Source of the DNA: Sphingobacterium cavernae
GTDB lineage: Bacteria > Bacteroidota > Bacteroidia > Sphingobacteriales > Sphingobacteriaceae
Reading direction: 5' to 3'
Length of the DNA stretch: 47,125 bases
Assembly (NCBI RefSeq): GCF_008520265.1
Contig: NZ_VIQM01000034.1
Coordinates: 1-47,125 of the forward strand
The notes under the pieces are model-generated. The model searched no databases, was not told the DNA's origin, and saw only the letters and a program-made list of their open reading frames with translations. Position numbers and translations under genes: made by a program. Within the stretch, counting starts at the first letter, position 1, and every line of letters begins with the position of its first letter. Positions 1 through 7,751 of the stretch are shown here, in pieces.

Positions 1-312
1 GACACGCGTTCCTTTTGCTACTAAATTCCAATCCCTATAAACTACCTTACCAGTATCTTGATTGAGCCATCTTCGACGTTTAACATGTAAATAAACTTGC
101 TGACCACGAATAGGAAAATCTTGTAAAATAACGGGATCAAAAAAACCTTTGGATAATAAGCTATTGGTTTTGAATTCATCAGGAATAACATTCATCTCCT
201 CCAAAAATATATCCAAGCGACCTTCGTCTTTTGAATAATGGGTCATCTCAAAATAATCGGAAACCCCTTCTGGAATAATAAGAGGCATTAAAGCTTTAAA
301 TGAATCGTGCAT
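1..312 (-). CDS. ISAon1-type transposase, N-terminal region (cut by left edge)
   Basis: Read on the minus strand from an ATG at 312 and running off the left edge, so 104 residues are visible. The protein has the pattern I know from the first part of ISAon1-type transposases of Bacteroidetes: an acidic N-terminus, then SKGFFDPVILQDFPIRG, then a basic block containing VKRRRWLNQDTGK and RDWNLVAKGTR. In this IS group the N-terminal region is often encoded separately from the catalytic DDE part, which would lie beyond the window, so I cannot tell whether this copy is intact. The IS end upstream should lie within 313-489, but without the other end I cannot identify the terminal inverted repeat. The family assignment is from memory of the sequence pattern. 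Confidence 0.75.
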   Translation of the reverse strand, partial: MHDSFKALMPLIIPEGVSDYFEMTHYSKDEGRLDIFLEEMNVIPDEFKTNSLLSKGFFDPVILQDFPIRGQQVYLHVKRRRWLNQDTGKVVYRDWNLVAKGTRV

Positions 313-489
313 CTGAATAATATAACTATCCAAATATCCGATTATTTTTCATCTACTCCACAACTTTTGTACATGATCCCTTTAACTATCTATATAATCC
401 AACTTTTGATGTAATCTTCATCGTGCTATATTTAAACCATGTTACTTTAAGATATATAATTCAATTATTGGGACTAGGTTAGCGTTGTC

Positions 490-1017
490 TTAATATCTCA
501 TCACACTTACAAACTGTTCGTCCTCTTTCGAGAGTTTGCTGAGCATATAATGTTTGATACCTGCAGACCTAATCTCATCGAAACTGTCTATTATACTTTT
601 GGTATTTGCTTCAGTTGTGGGTTTTATGAGTACAACAGCTTTCTTTCCGTTAGTTAGTGTATAAACGGATTGACTTATTTCGTTTAGCTTAGTTTTTAGA
701 CTTTTATTTGTTGCTGTAATATTGTTTACAGTTTGAATAGGGTTTCGTATATCTCCATGAATTAATGTGTAGGAATTATCCTGGACTATGAGATTTATTA
801 TTCTCCTTTCATCCATATCTACTTGTGCATCTAAATTTTTATCGGGCACAACCACATCTAATGAATTTGGTTTATTAAGTGACGTTGTTAACATAAAGAA
901 AGTTATTAGAAGAAAAGCTAAATCAACCATCGCTGTTAAATCTACTTTGGGCGCAATTTTTCTACTTCTGCCTCTTTTGTTGGAAATTGCATTATTAGTG
1001 TTGTTTAATTCAGCCAT
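490..1017 (-). CDS. exbD: ExbD/TolR-family biopolymer transport protein
   Basis: 175 residues with the ExbD plan: a short basic cytoplasmic N-terminus (KRGRSRKIAPKVDLTAMVDL), one membrane helix at about residues 27-47 that includes the conserved aspartate of the VDLAFLLITFFML stretch, and a periplasmic domain of about 125 residues. ExbD works with ExbB and TonB to couple the proton gradient to outer-membrane transport. No exbB, tonB or second exbD lies next to it: the upstream side is a 550-bp gene-free stretch and the downstream side is an IS gene. It is therefore an orphan here and must rely on partners elsewhere or have another role. The family is clear; the transported substrate cannot be inferred. 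Confidence 0.85.
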   Translation of the reverse strand: MAELNNTNNAISNKRGRSRKIAPKVDLTAMVDLAFLLITFFMLTTSLNKPNSLDVVVPDKNLDAQVDMDERRIINLIVQDNSYTLIHGDIRNPIQTVNNITATNKSLKTKLNEISQSVYTLTNGKKAVVLIKPTTEANTKSIIDSFDEIRSAGIKHYMLSKLSKEDEQFVSVMRY

Positions 1018-1567
1018 AATGTATGATTATAATTGTATTCAAATGAGTTATCACTTTAATGATGAGTTTATATGCCAGTTTCCATAAATTAGATTTTTAA
1101 GTTTAATTAGATCGAGTCTTCAATATCTTATTTTAATACAGAAAGCGGAGTAAGTACACTCTGTTAATACACACACTATTATTGGGGAAATAATATTTAA
1201 AAAGTAATGCTCGCCAATGAAATATTCACATATCGTAAAACTACGGCTTTTTAGTAGAAGGCGATTTTTTTGTCTTATTTAAATTTTTATTAATTATATC
1301 ACGCAATGCATAAATAATTACCTTGAGATGGTTATGTTTGTAATTTTGAAATACAACACCTTCAAAGATAAATATATAACTAAAGACTAAAATAATATTT
1401 TTAGTTTTTAATATTTTATTTTCGGTGCAACAGCACAGGTATGTTTTTTAACCTACTAATTTTAGTTTTCTAATTTATATAGTGTGTTTCGATAAATGTA
1501 GTTTCTATAGTTTCGTTTAAACTTTTTTTATTAAAAAATCCTTATTTTGTTGTCTAATTATAAACGT
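1018..1567. other. 550-bp AT-rich gene-free stretch
   Basis: No open frame of believable length is present on either strand. It should hold the exbD promoter (minus strand) and the promoter of the fatty-acid operon (plus strand), but I see no clean TAnnTTTG box for either. TATTTTG at 1545-1549 and neighbours is one base short of the consensus. The structured part is a hairpin followed by seven T at 1211-1271, listed separately. A weaker, nearly all-AT hairpin (ACTAAAA/TTTTAGT, 1386-1405) is followed by T-rich sequence. Confidence 0.5.
1211..1271 (+). terminator. orphan intrinsic terminator-like hairpin
   Basis: TCGCC (1211-1215) pairs with GGCGA (1260-1264). Inside it are CGTA/TACG (1234-1245 region) and the alternative stem GCTTTTT/AGAAGGC (1246-1262). 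A run of T follows at 1265-1271. The orientation is plus, yet no plus-strand gene precedes it in the window, so it may end a small RNA or be a remnant. Confidence 0.35.
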
Positions 1568-2335
1568 ATGGAATTCATCAAGACGCACATTGAAGATCAT
1601 ATTTATCATATTCTTTTAGATCGTGGTAAATCAAATGCTATGCATTTTGAAATGGTTGAAGAGCTTATTACGGCTATTGATGCAGCTGCCGCAGATCCAG
1701 CTGTAGAAGGTCTGATTTTAAGCGGAAAGGAAAATTTTTTCACATCAGGTCTGGATTTAATTACACTTTATCAATATAATGAAGTTCAGATGAAATCTTT
1801 TTGGAATACATTTATAGTATTACTTCATAAGTTAGTATCATTTCCAAAACCAGCAGTATCTGCTATTACCGGACATAGTCCTGCAGGCGGTTGTGTAATG
1901 GCGATATGCTGCGATTATAGGGTGATGGCAGATGGCGATTTTATTATTGGATTGAATGAACTGCCCGTAGGAATTGTTGTTCCAGAAAGTATATTCAAAC
2001 TGTATAGCTTTTGGCTAGGAGAAGGCAATGCTTATAGGAGCCTATTAGAAGGTAAGTTATTCAATCCTTCAGAAGCGAAAGAAATTGGGTTAGTAGATGA
2101 AGTAGTGCAATTTGATCGAATTCAAAGTGCGGCAATGCGTAAGATTAAATCTCTAACACAATATGAAAAAAATGCTTGGCGTATATCCAAATTGAATTTT
2201 AGAAAGAATTTGATAGCTGAATTTGAAAAAGACCAAACAGAAACCATCAATCAGGTGTTAGAGCAATGGTGGAAACCAAGCACACGCGCAATACTCAAGA
2301 CAATCATTGAAAATTTGACGCAAAAAAAAGTATAA
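1568..2335 (+). CDS. enoyl-CoA isomerase of the crotonase superfamily
   Basis: 255 residues from the ATG at 1568; an in-frame TTG at 1547 would add seven residues but ATG is preferred in this group. The crotonase fold is shown by the oxyanion-hole segment LSGKENFFTSGLDL (residues 51-64) and the signature HSPAGGCVMAICCDYRVMAD (103-122). GLNELPVG follows, with Glu131 where mitochondrial delta3,delta2-enoyl-CoA isomerases carry their single catalytic glutamate (GLNET). This points to moving a 3-enoyl double bond to position 2 during oxidation of unsaturated fatty acids rather than plain hydration. The next gene, a dienoyl-CoA reductase starting 3 nt after the stop, supports this. Isomerase rather than hydratase is inferred from motif and neighbour. 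Confidence 0.78.
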   Translation: MEFIKTHIEDHIYHILLDRGKSNAMHFEMVEELITAIDAAAADPAVEGLILSGKENFFTSGLDLITLYQYNEVQMKSFWNTFIVLLHKLVSFPKPAVSAITGHSPAGGCVMAICCDYRVMADGDFIIGLNELPVGIVVPESIFKLYSFWLGEGNAYRSLLEGKLFNPSEAKEIGLVDEVVQFDRIQSAAMRKIKSLTQYEKNAWRISKLNFRKNLIAEFEKDQTETINQVLEQWWKPSTRAILKTIIENLTQKKV

Positions 2336-2337
2336 AT

Positions 2338-3207
2338 ATGGTACAGGGAGCGTTGCGCGAAGACGCGCTGTTGGGCAAATCAATTGTGGTTACTGGTGGT
2401 GGAACAGGCTTAGGAAGGGCAATGGCTACCTATTTCTCTGAATTAGGTGCTAATGTGGTAATCACTAGTCGCAAGCTGGATGTTTTGAGTCAAACAGCTA
2501 ATGAAATTGAATCGAAAACAAAAAATTCGGTTGTAGCTGTCAGTTGTGATGTTAGAAATATTGAAGATGTCGAACGATTATATAAAGAGACGGTCGACAA
2601 CTTTGGTGCTGTAGACGTACTTGTAAATAATGCCGCTGGAAATTTTATTTCACCGACCGAAAGACTGTCAGCAAATGCATTTTCAACCATTATAGACATT
2701 GTGCTCAAAGGAACGGCAAATTGTACATTAACTTTTGGTAAAAAGTGGATTGAAAGCAAGCAAACGGCGAATATTTTGAATATTATTACAACCTATGCTT
2801 TTACAGGTTCGGGATATGTCGTACCTTCGGCTGTGGCAAAAGGAGGTGTGCTTACGATGACAAGATCATTGGCGGCTGAATGGGGAAAATATGGCATTCG
2901 AAGCAATGCAATTGCACCAGGACCATTTCCGACCAAAGGAGCTTGGGATCGTCTGTTGCCAGAAGAATTGGCTGCAAAATTTGACTTCAAAAATCGTGTA
3001 CCATTAAAACGTGTTGGTGAGCACCAAGAGTTAGCGAATCTAGCCGCTTTTCTTATTTCTGATTTTGCAGGATATATCAACGGAGAAATCATTACGATTG
3101 ATGGCGGAGAATGGCTGCAAGGTGCTGGTCAGATGAATGGAATGGAAGCCATCGCTCCGGAAATGTGGGATTATATTGAAAAAGCTATCCGTGAAAACAA
3201 TAAATAA
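2338..3207 (+). CDS. 2,4-dienoyl-CoA reductase (SDR family)
   Basis: 289-residue short-chain dehydrogenase. The NAD(P)-binding motif TGGGTGLG is at residues 19-26 and NNAAG is near 97-101. The active-site segment resembles mammalian mitochondrial DECR1 rather than the classical YxxxK enzymes: Tyr153, Ser164 and Lys168 in TYAFTGSGYVVPSAVAK, then LAAEWGKYGIRSNAIAPGP. The spacing matches the Tyr, Ser and Lys of DECR1 exactly. The enzyme would reduce 2,4-dienoyl-CoA with NADPH so that beta-oxidation of polyunsaturated chains can continue. It begins 3 nt after the isomerase stop and the two are probably co-translated. A generic SDR function is the alternative, but the DECR-type active site makes it less likely. 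Confidence 0.82.
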   Translation: MVQGALREDALLGKSIVVTGGGTGLGRAMATYFSELGANVVITSRKLDVLSQTANEIESKTKNSVVAVSCDVRNIEDVERLYKETVDNFGAVDVLVNNAAGNFISPTERLSANAFSTIIDIVLKGTANCTLTFGKKWIESKQTANILNIITTYAFTGSGYVVPSAVAKGGVLTMTRSLAAEWGKYGIRSNAIAPGPFPTKGAWDRLLPEELAAKFDFKNRVPLKRVGEHQELANLAAFLISDFAGYINGEIITIDGGEWLQGAGQMNGMEAIAPEMWDYIEKAIRENNK

Positions 3208-3208
3208 T

Positions 3209-3847
3209 ATGTATAAACACTGTATAAGTTTGGTGCTTTTATTTGCTTTGATTATCAGTTGTAATCCAAGGAAAAAGTCGGAAAAAGAGACAAAGCAAGA
3301 TTCCGTAGTTACAGTAGTTCCAACTACTTCGGAAGAGCAGAATCAATTATCTGAAGTAATTACACGTTTTGCAAGAGCATATGCGAGTAAAGATAATCTA
3401 AAAGCAAATACTTTAATACATCCAGATTTGGGGATATATATAATCTACCGTCCAGGTGCTGCTGACACTTTTGTCAAAATAGATTCTTTGAATTTCAGTC
3501 AGCCGATACCCGAAGTATTCGCCTATCCAGATTTGAGCTTTGATTTTGCATTAGCATATGAAAAACTTCCTGCTTTTGATTGTGGTTCAGAAAAATGGGA
3601 TAAAATGGGTTTTGTTTGTGATACAACTTCTCATCCTAACCAATTATCAAATATCGCAGCATTTGAAGATGAGTTTGATGAAGATAAATTTTCAGAAGAT
3701 GACTTGATTCAAATTGAACGTGCTGAAAAAGAAAGTTATAGAATTATACTCACTTCCCAATACCCTTTAGTTTTTCATGTTCGAAAGTATAAAGGTGGCT
3801 GGTATGTTACTACGTTAGATAGAGCATATGCGGGATGTGATGCATAA
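3209..3847 (+). CDS. lipoprotein of unknown function
   Basis: 212 residues starting at the ATG at 3209, 2 nt after the reductase stop. A longer frame opens upstream inside the reductase gene, but the start at 3209 gives a proper lipoprotein signal: MYKHCISLVLLFALIISC, with Cys18 as the lipidation site. The mature part is mostly polar, with a very acidic stretch (EDEFDEDKFSEDDL) in its second half. I do not recognise a domain. It belongs by position to the fatty-acid oxidation operon and is followed by a hairpin at 3861-3890, but nothing in the sequence ties it to that pathway. Confidence 0.75.
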   Translation: MYKHCISLVLLFALIISCNPRKKSEKETKQDSVVTVVPTTSEEQNQLSEVITRFARAYASKDNLKANTLIHPDLGIYIIYRPGAADTFVKIDSLNFSQPIPEVFAYPDLSFDFALAYEKLPAFDCGSEKWDKMGFVCDTTSHPNQLSNIAAFEDEFDEDKFSEDDLIQIERAEKESYRIILTSQYPLVFHVRKYKGGWYVTTLDRAYAGCDA

Positions 3848-3860
3848 TTTAAATCGTTAT

Positions 3861-3901
3861 ATATTACAGGTTTACAAATCTCTGTAATATGAATTATTTT
3901 T
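3861..3901 (+). terminator. intrinsic terminator of the 1568-3847 operon
   Basis: Perfect 9-bp stem ATATTACAG (3861-3869) / CTGTAATAT (3882-3890) with a 12-nt loop, followed by GAATTATTTTT. The stem is AT-rich, so termination may be partial. Confidence 0.5.
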
Positions 3902-3943
3902 AATAAATTGTTAATAAATTATAGATTACTGAAAAGAAGATAT

Positions 3944-5683
3944 ATGAGCACACTAGACCAACAAACCAAATCAAGAATTGACCAGTGGCTATCAGCTGAA
4001 TATGATTCTGAAACAGTTGCACAAGTAAAGCAATTGGTTGATAATAATGAAGAAACAGAACTTTTGGATTCTTTTTATAAGGAACTAGAATTTGGTACAG
4101 GAGGCTTACGTGGTATTATGGGCGTAGGATCTAATCGTATCAATAAATATACATTAGGTAAGGCAACGCAGGGATTGGCAAACTATTTGAAGAAGCAATT
4201 CCCGGATCAACAAATCAAAGTTGCTGTATCCTACGATAGCCGTAATAATTCACAAAAATTAGGACATCTTGTTGCGGATGTTTTTTCTGCTAATGATATT
4301 CATGTATTTTTATTTGAGCAATTACGTCCTACACCAATGTTGTCATTTGCCGTAAGGCATTTCAATTGCCAAAGTGGTGTAATGTTGACGGCTTCGCACA
4401 ATCCAAAAGAATACAATGGCTACAAAGCCTATTGGAATGATGGCGGCCAGTTAGTCGCTCCGCATGATGCGAATGTAATCACTGAAGTAAATACAATTAC
4501 ATCTGTTAAAGACATAAAATTTGAACGCAATAGCGATAATATCACAATCGTTGGATCGGACTTTGATGACATTTATGTGCAAGCAAATAAGCGCTTAAGT
4601 ATTCATCCAGAAGCTGTAGAGGCTCAGACAGATTTGAAAATTGTCTTTTCTCCGATTCACGGCACAGGTATTACGGTAGTTCCTAAGATGCTAGAAGCAT
4701 GGGGTTTTACGAATGTTTCAGTCGTAGAAGAGCAAGCTAAACCTGACGGAAATTTCCCAACAGTAGTATATCCGAATCCAGAAGAAGAGGATGCGATGTC
4801 TATGGCAAAGCAACGTGGCGAAGAATTGGGTGCTGATGTTATTATGGCAACAGACCCTGATGCAGATCGTGTGGGTGTTGCTGTGCGCAATAGCAAAGGT
4901 GAATATCAATTATTAAATGGTAACCAAATTGGTAGCTTATTGACCTATTATGTCCTTTCTTCGAAGAAAGACAAAAGCGAGCTTAAGGATAATGATTACA
5001 TCGTTAAAACGATCGTTACTACAAATCTAATCTCAGATATTGGTACAGATTACGGTGTCAAATATTACGATACACTTACAGGTTTCAAATACATTGGTGA
5101 GGTCATAACACGTGAATTGGGTAGAGAAAATTACCTTGTAGGCGGAGAAGAAAGTTATGGTTTCTTAGTGGGCGACTTAGTGCGTGACAAAGATGCCGTA
5201 AACTCATGCGCATTCATCGCAGAAATGGCGGCTTATTTCAAAACCCAAGGTAAATCCCTTTATGAGGTTCTCCTAGAACTTTATGTAAACTATGGATTTT
5301 ACAAGGAAAAGCTAATTTCTTTGACTAAAAAAGGAAAAGCTGGAGCCGATGAAATAAAGCAAATGATGGTGGATTTGCGTGCCGATGCACCTAAAACATT
5401 AGGTGGTGTGCAGGTAAAAGAAATTCGTGATTACGAGAATCAGGTTGCTACAAATTTAATTTCGGGAGACACTTCTGTAATCGATTTGCCAAAATCTGAT
5501 GTTTTGCAATTTATCACAGTGGATGGCGATGTTATTTCCGCGAGACCTTCTGGTACAGAGCCGAAAATAAAATTCTACTGCTCGGTAAAGGAAACGTTGC
5601 TTGATGCGTCAAACTATGAAGCTATTTCAGCTAAGCTGGAACAAAAAGTAGAAAACATCATGGCTGATATCGTAAAAGGCTAA
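3944..5683 (+). CDS. phosphoglucomutase/phosphomannomutase family protein
   Basis: 579 residues from the ATG at 3944, which follows a purine-rich GAAAAGAAG; an upstream in-frame start at 3908 would add 12 residues with no homology value. All four signatures of alpha-D-phosphohexomutases are present: the phosphoserine loop TASHNPKEYNGYK (Ser151), the Mg-binding DPDADRVG (Asp304, Asp306, Asp308), the sugar-binding GGEESYGF (about 400-407) and the phosphate-binding RPSGTEPKIK (535-543). Length and motif wording are those of the PGM2-like branch. It interconverts hexose 1- and 6-phosphates, feeding sugar nucleotides and glycogen or glycolysis. A Nudix hydrolase gene begins 2 nt after its stop, so both are probably on one transcript. 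Confidence 0.92.
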   Translation: MSTLDQQTKSRIDQWLSAEYDSETVAQVKQLVDNNEETELLDSFYKELEFGTGGLRGIMGVGSNRINKYTLGKATQGLANYLKKQFPDQQIKVAVSYDSRNNSQKLGHLVADVFSANDIHVFLFEQLRPTPMLSFAVRHFNCQSGVMLTASHNPKEYNGYKAYWNDGGQLVAPHDANVITEVNTITSVKDIKFERNSDNITIVGSDFDDIYVQANKRLSIHPEAVEAQTDLKIVFSPIHGTGITVVPKMLEAWGFTNVSVVEEQAKPDGNFPTVVYPNPEEEDAMSMAKQRGEELGADVIMATDPDADRVGVAVRNSKGEYQLLNGNQIGSLLTYYVLSSKKDKSELKDNDYIVKTIVTTNLISDIGTDYGVKYYDTLTGFKYIGEVITRELGRENYLVGGEESYGFLVGDLVRDKDAVNSCAFIAEMAAYFKTQGKSLYEVLLELYVNYGFYKEKLISLTKKGKAGADEIKQMMVDLRADAPKTLGGVQVKEIRDYENQVATNLISGDTSVIDLPKSDVLQFITVDGDVISARPSGTEPKIKFYCSVKETLLDASNYEAISAKLEQKVENIMADIVKG

Positions 5684-5684
5684 T

Positions 5685-6227
5685 ATGCAAAAGTGGAAAT
5701 TATTAGAATCTAAATATATCATCCAAAGACCTTGGGCAAGGCTACGTGTAGATAAGCTAGAGTTGCCCAATGGTAATATAAAAGATGAATATTACGTATT
5801 AGAATATCCAACTTGGGTGAATATGGTGGCTATCACGGAGGACGGAAATGTTCTTTTTGTGAAACAATATCGTCATGGAGCAGATCAGATTATGGTAGAA
5901 TTACCAGCTGGTGTTGTCGAAGATGACGAGGAACCCGAAGTTGCGGCACGTAGGGAGTTGTTGGAGGAAACAGGATATGCATTTGATAAGATAGAATACA
6001 TCTGCGAATTATTTGCCAATCCAGCCACGAGTGGAAATCTAACGTACACCTATTTGCTCACAGGAGGAAAGAAAGTACAAGAACAAGACCTAGACAGTTC
6101 TGAGGATATAGAAGTGGTAGAAATGACAATTGAAGAAGCTAAGAAGTTCTTATTTGATAATAAAATAGGACAAGCCTTACACAGTTCGGCGCTATTCTAC
6201 ACATTTCACAAAATGGGCTTACTGTAA
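5685..6227 (+). CDS. Nudix hydrolase, ADP-ribose/nucleoside diphosphate sugar type
   Basis: 180 residues. A complete Nudix box G-x5-E-x7-RE-x2-EE-x-G runs from Gly76 to Tyr98 (Arg90, Glu91, Glu94, Glu95 and Gly97 are all present), so the metal site is intact. The N-terminal beta-rich part (YYVLEYPTWVNMVAITEDG) and the length are typical of ADP-ribose pyrophosphatases and related NDP-sugar hydrolases. The start codon lies 2 nt after the mutase stop, and a terminator overlaps the end of this gene, so the two genes form a closed operon. A role in trimming sugar nucleotides next to a sugar-phosphate mutase is inference; the substrate cannot be read from the box alone. Confidence 0.88.
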   Translation: MQKWKLLESKYIIQRPWARLRVDKLELPNGNIKDEYYVLEYPTWVNMVAITEDGNVLFVKQYRHGADQIMVELPAGVVEDDEEPEVAARRELLEETGYAFDKIEYICELFANPATSGNLTYTYLLTGGKKVQEQDLDSSEDIEVVEMTIEEAKKFLFDNKIGQALHSSALFYTFHKMGLL

Positions 6228-6245
6228 AAAGTAAGCCCATTTTTG
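6211..6245 (+). terminator. intrinsic terminator of the mutase-Nudix operon
   Basis: AAATGGGCTTAC (6211-6222) pairs perfectly with GTAAGCCCATTT (6231-6242), followed by TTG. The left arm overlaps the last codons of the Nudix gene and the stop codon lies in the loop. Confidence 0.9.
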
Positions 6246-6284
6246 TATAGTCATTGTTTATCTAACTAATTAAACGCATTTTTT

Positions 6285-6292
6285 TATCTTTG
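6285..6292 (+). promoter_or_regulatory. Bacteroidota -7 box TATCTTTG, 4 nt before the ATG
   Basis: Perfect TAnnTTTG element ending only 4 nt before the start codon at 6297. No good -33 TTTG is visible at the usual distance. If used, transcription would begin at or beside the start codon. Confidence 0.5.
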
Positions 6293-6296
6293 CATT

Positions 6297-7610
6297 ATGG
6301 CAAGAGAGATATTCGAAACAAAGCGCAAGGCTTTGAAAATTAACCTCGATCCAGCTATCTATGGGACGTTTGCGGAGATTGGGGCTGGACAGGAAGTTGC
6401 ACGTAATTTCTTTGAAGCGGGTGCCGCATCAGGAACTATTGCAAAAACTATGTCGGCCTACGATATGGCTTTTTCAGACGCTATCTATGGCGCTGAAGAT
6501 TCGGGAAGATATGTGAGTAGAACACGATTACGCAAAATGCTAGCGCATGAGTTTACGCTGCTGACAGAAAGACTTCACACCGAAAAATACGACAATAAAA
6601 AATTCTTTGCCTTTGCAGATACGGTTACTACACTAAATTTTACCAAAACAAATGAACCACATGGTTGGTTGGGAATTCGCTTTCAATCCGAAGTCGATGG
6701 ACCTACAAACGATATCATTATGCACGTGCGCTTGTTGGATTCGGATAACCGTCTTCAATCTAAAGTTTTGGGGATTTTAGGTGTAAACTTAGTTTTTGCA
6801 GCTTATTATTATGCGCATGATCCGCAAGTGATGATCGAATCTTTGGTTGACAATCTGTCGGTAGGTGCTGTAGAAATTGACTTAATTAAAGTTACAGGTC
6901 CTGTTTTCGAAAATGTAAACGAACGTTTGGTCAATTTGTATTTGATAGCTAAAGGATTCTCCAATGCTGCAATTTTTAAACCAGATGGTAAAGCAGCACA
7001 AATTAAAGACTTTTTGTATAGAAAAGATATTATCGTACTTCGTACAAAATACCGTCAAAAATCACTACCAAACTTTGATTTATTCAACCAAGCTGTCGAG
7101 CAATTCAAGAAAAACACGAACGCTAAGCCCGAAAATACAGTTGTATTGATTGAGGTATTGATGGGAAATGTGTTGGATGAAGATTCGGATTTGACGATCG
7201 AAGACTTGCAATATTTTGCAGATCGTGCCGAAGAACTGTGTGCTACGGGCAATAATATTTTGGTGTCTAACTTCAGACGTAATAATCACCTAGCGGAATT
7301 TTTCAAAAACTTCAAACCTGCCAATGTAGGTATCGCAACCAACGTTTCGAACTTGCGCAATATCTTCAATTCTGACAATTATAATAAAGAGAACTACACG
7401 AATGAATTGTTGTCGTATATCTCTGGGATGTTTAGTAAGAATGTGAAATTGTACGCTTATCCTTATTTGAATAAAAAAGAAAATCAAATTATTACCACGC
7501 AAAATCTTAAAGTATCGGAAGAGGCGAAACCTTTATACGACTTCTTGATTCAAAATCGATATATTATCGACATTGAAAATTACGATGAGAAATACGTGAA
7601 AACTGTATAA
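6297..7610 (+). CDS. conserved soluble protein of unknown function (437 aa)
   Basis: The N-terminus (IYGTFAEIGAGQEVARNFF, then SGTIAKTMSAYDM) recalls a strongly conserved Bacteroidetes protein that carries conflicting database names, among them nicotinate-nucleotide adenylyltransferase and TonB receptor. I see neither the HxGH nucleotidyltransferase motif nor a signal peptide or beta-barrel, so I reject both names. The protein appears cytosolic, mixed alpha/beta, with few cysteines. The segment EIGAGQEVARNFF could be a glycine-rich loop but fits no ligand motif I know. It is transcribed alone, with a -7 box 4 nt upstream and a strong terminator right after the stop. Its function is unknown. 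Confidence 0.8.
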   Translation: MAREIFETKRKALKINLDPAIYGTFAEIGAGQEVARNFFEAGAASGTIAKTMSAYDMAFSDAIYGAEDSGRYVSRTRLRKMLAHEFTLLTERLHTEKYDNKKFFAFADTVTTLNFTKTNEPHGWLGIRFQSEVDGPTNDIIMHVRLLDSDNRLQSKVLGILGVNLVFAAYYYAHDPQVMIESLVDNLSVGAVEIDLIKVTGPVFENVNERLVNLYLIAKGFSNAAIFKPDGKAAQIKDFLYRKDIIVLRTKYRQKSLPNFDLFNQAVEQFKKNTNAKPENTVVLIEVLMGNVLDEDSDLTIEDLQYFADRAEELCATGNNILVSNFRRNNHLAEFFKNFKPANVGIATNVSNLRNIFNSDNYNKENYTNELLSYISGMFSKNVKLYAYPYLNKKENQIITTQNLKVSEEAKPLYDFLIQNRYIIDIENYDEKYVKTV

Positions 7611-7615
7611 ATCTT

Positions 7616-7650
7616 AATCCCGAAAGCCTCACTTTCGGGATTCGATTTGT
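7616..7650 (+). terminator. intrinsic terminator after the 437-aa gene
   Basis: AATCCCGAAAG (7616-7626) pairs with CTTTCGGGATT (7632-7642) around a 5-nt loop, then CGATTTGT. It starts 5 nt after the stop codon. Confidence 0.85.
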
Positions 7651-7723
7651 CAAATCTTCGCTATAATTGATTGTTGCCCTTTTCCTTTTTGCAATTTTCT
7701 GTAAATTGTATACCTAATAACTA

Positions 7724-7731
7724 TACATTTG
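7724..7731 (+). promoter_or_regulatory. -7 box TACATTTG upstream of bshC
   Basis: Perfect TAnnTTTG match 20 nt before the ATG at 7752. The nearest TTG upstream (7706-7708) is closer than the usual 19-20 nt, so the -33 element is weak or absent. Confidence 0.45.
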
Positions 7732-7751
7732 TCGTGAAATAATTCTTCTTA

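Noticed and set aside
788..1087. Plus-strand open frame opposite exbD
   Set aside because: It is the antisense of a clear ExbD gene, with no recognisable product.
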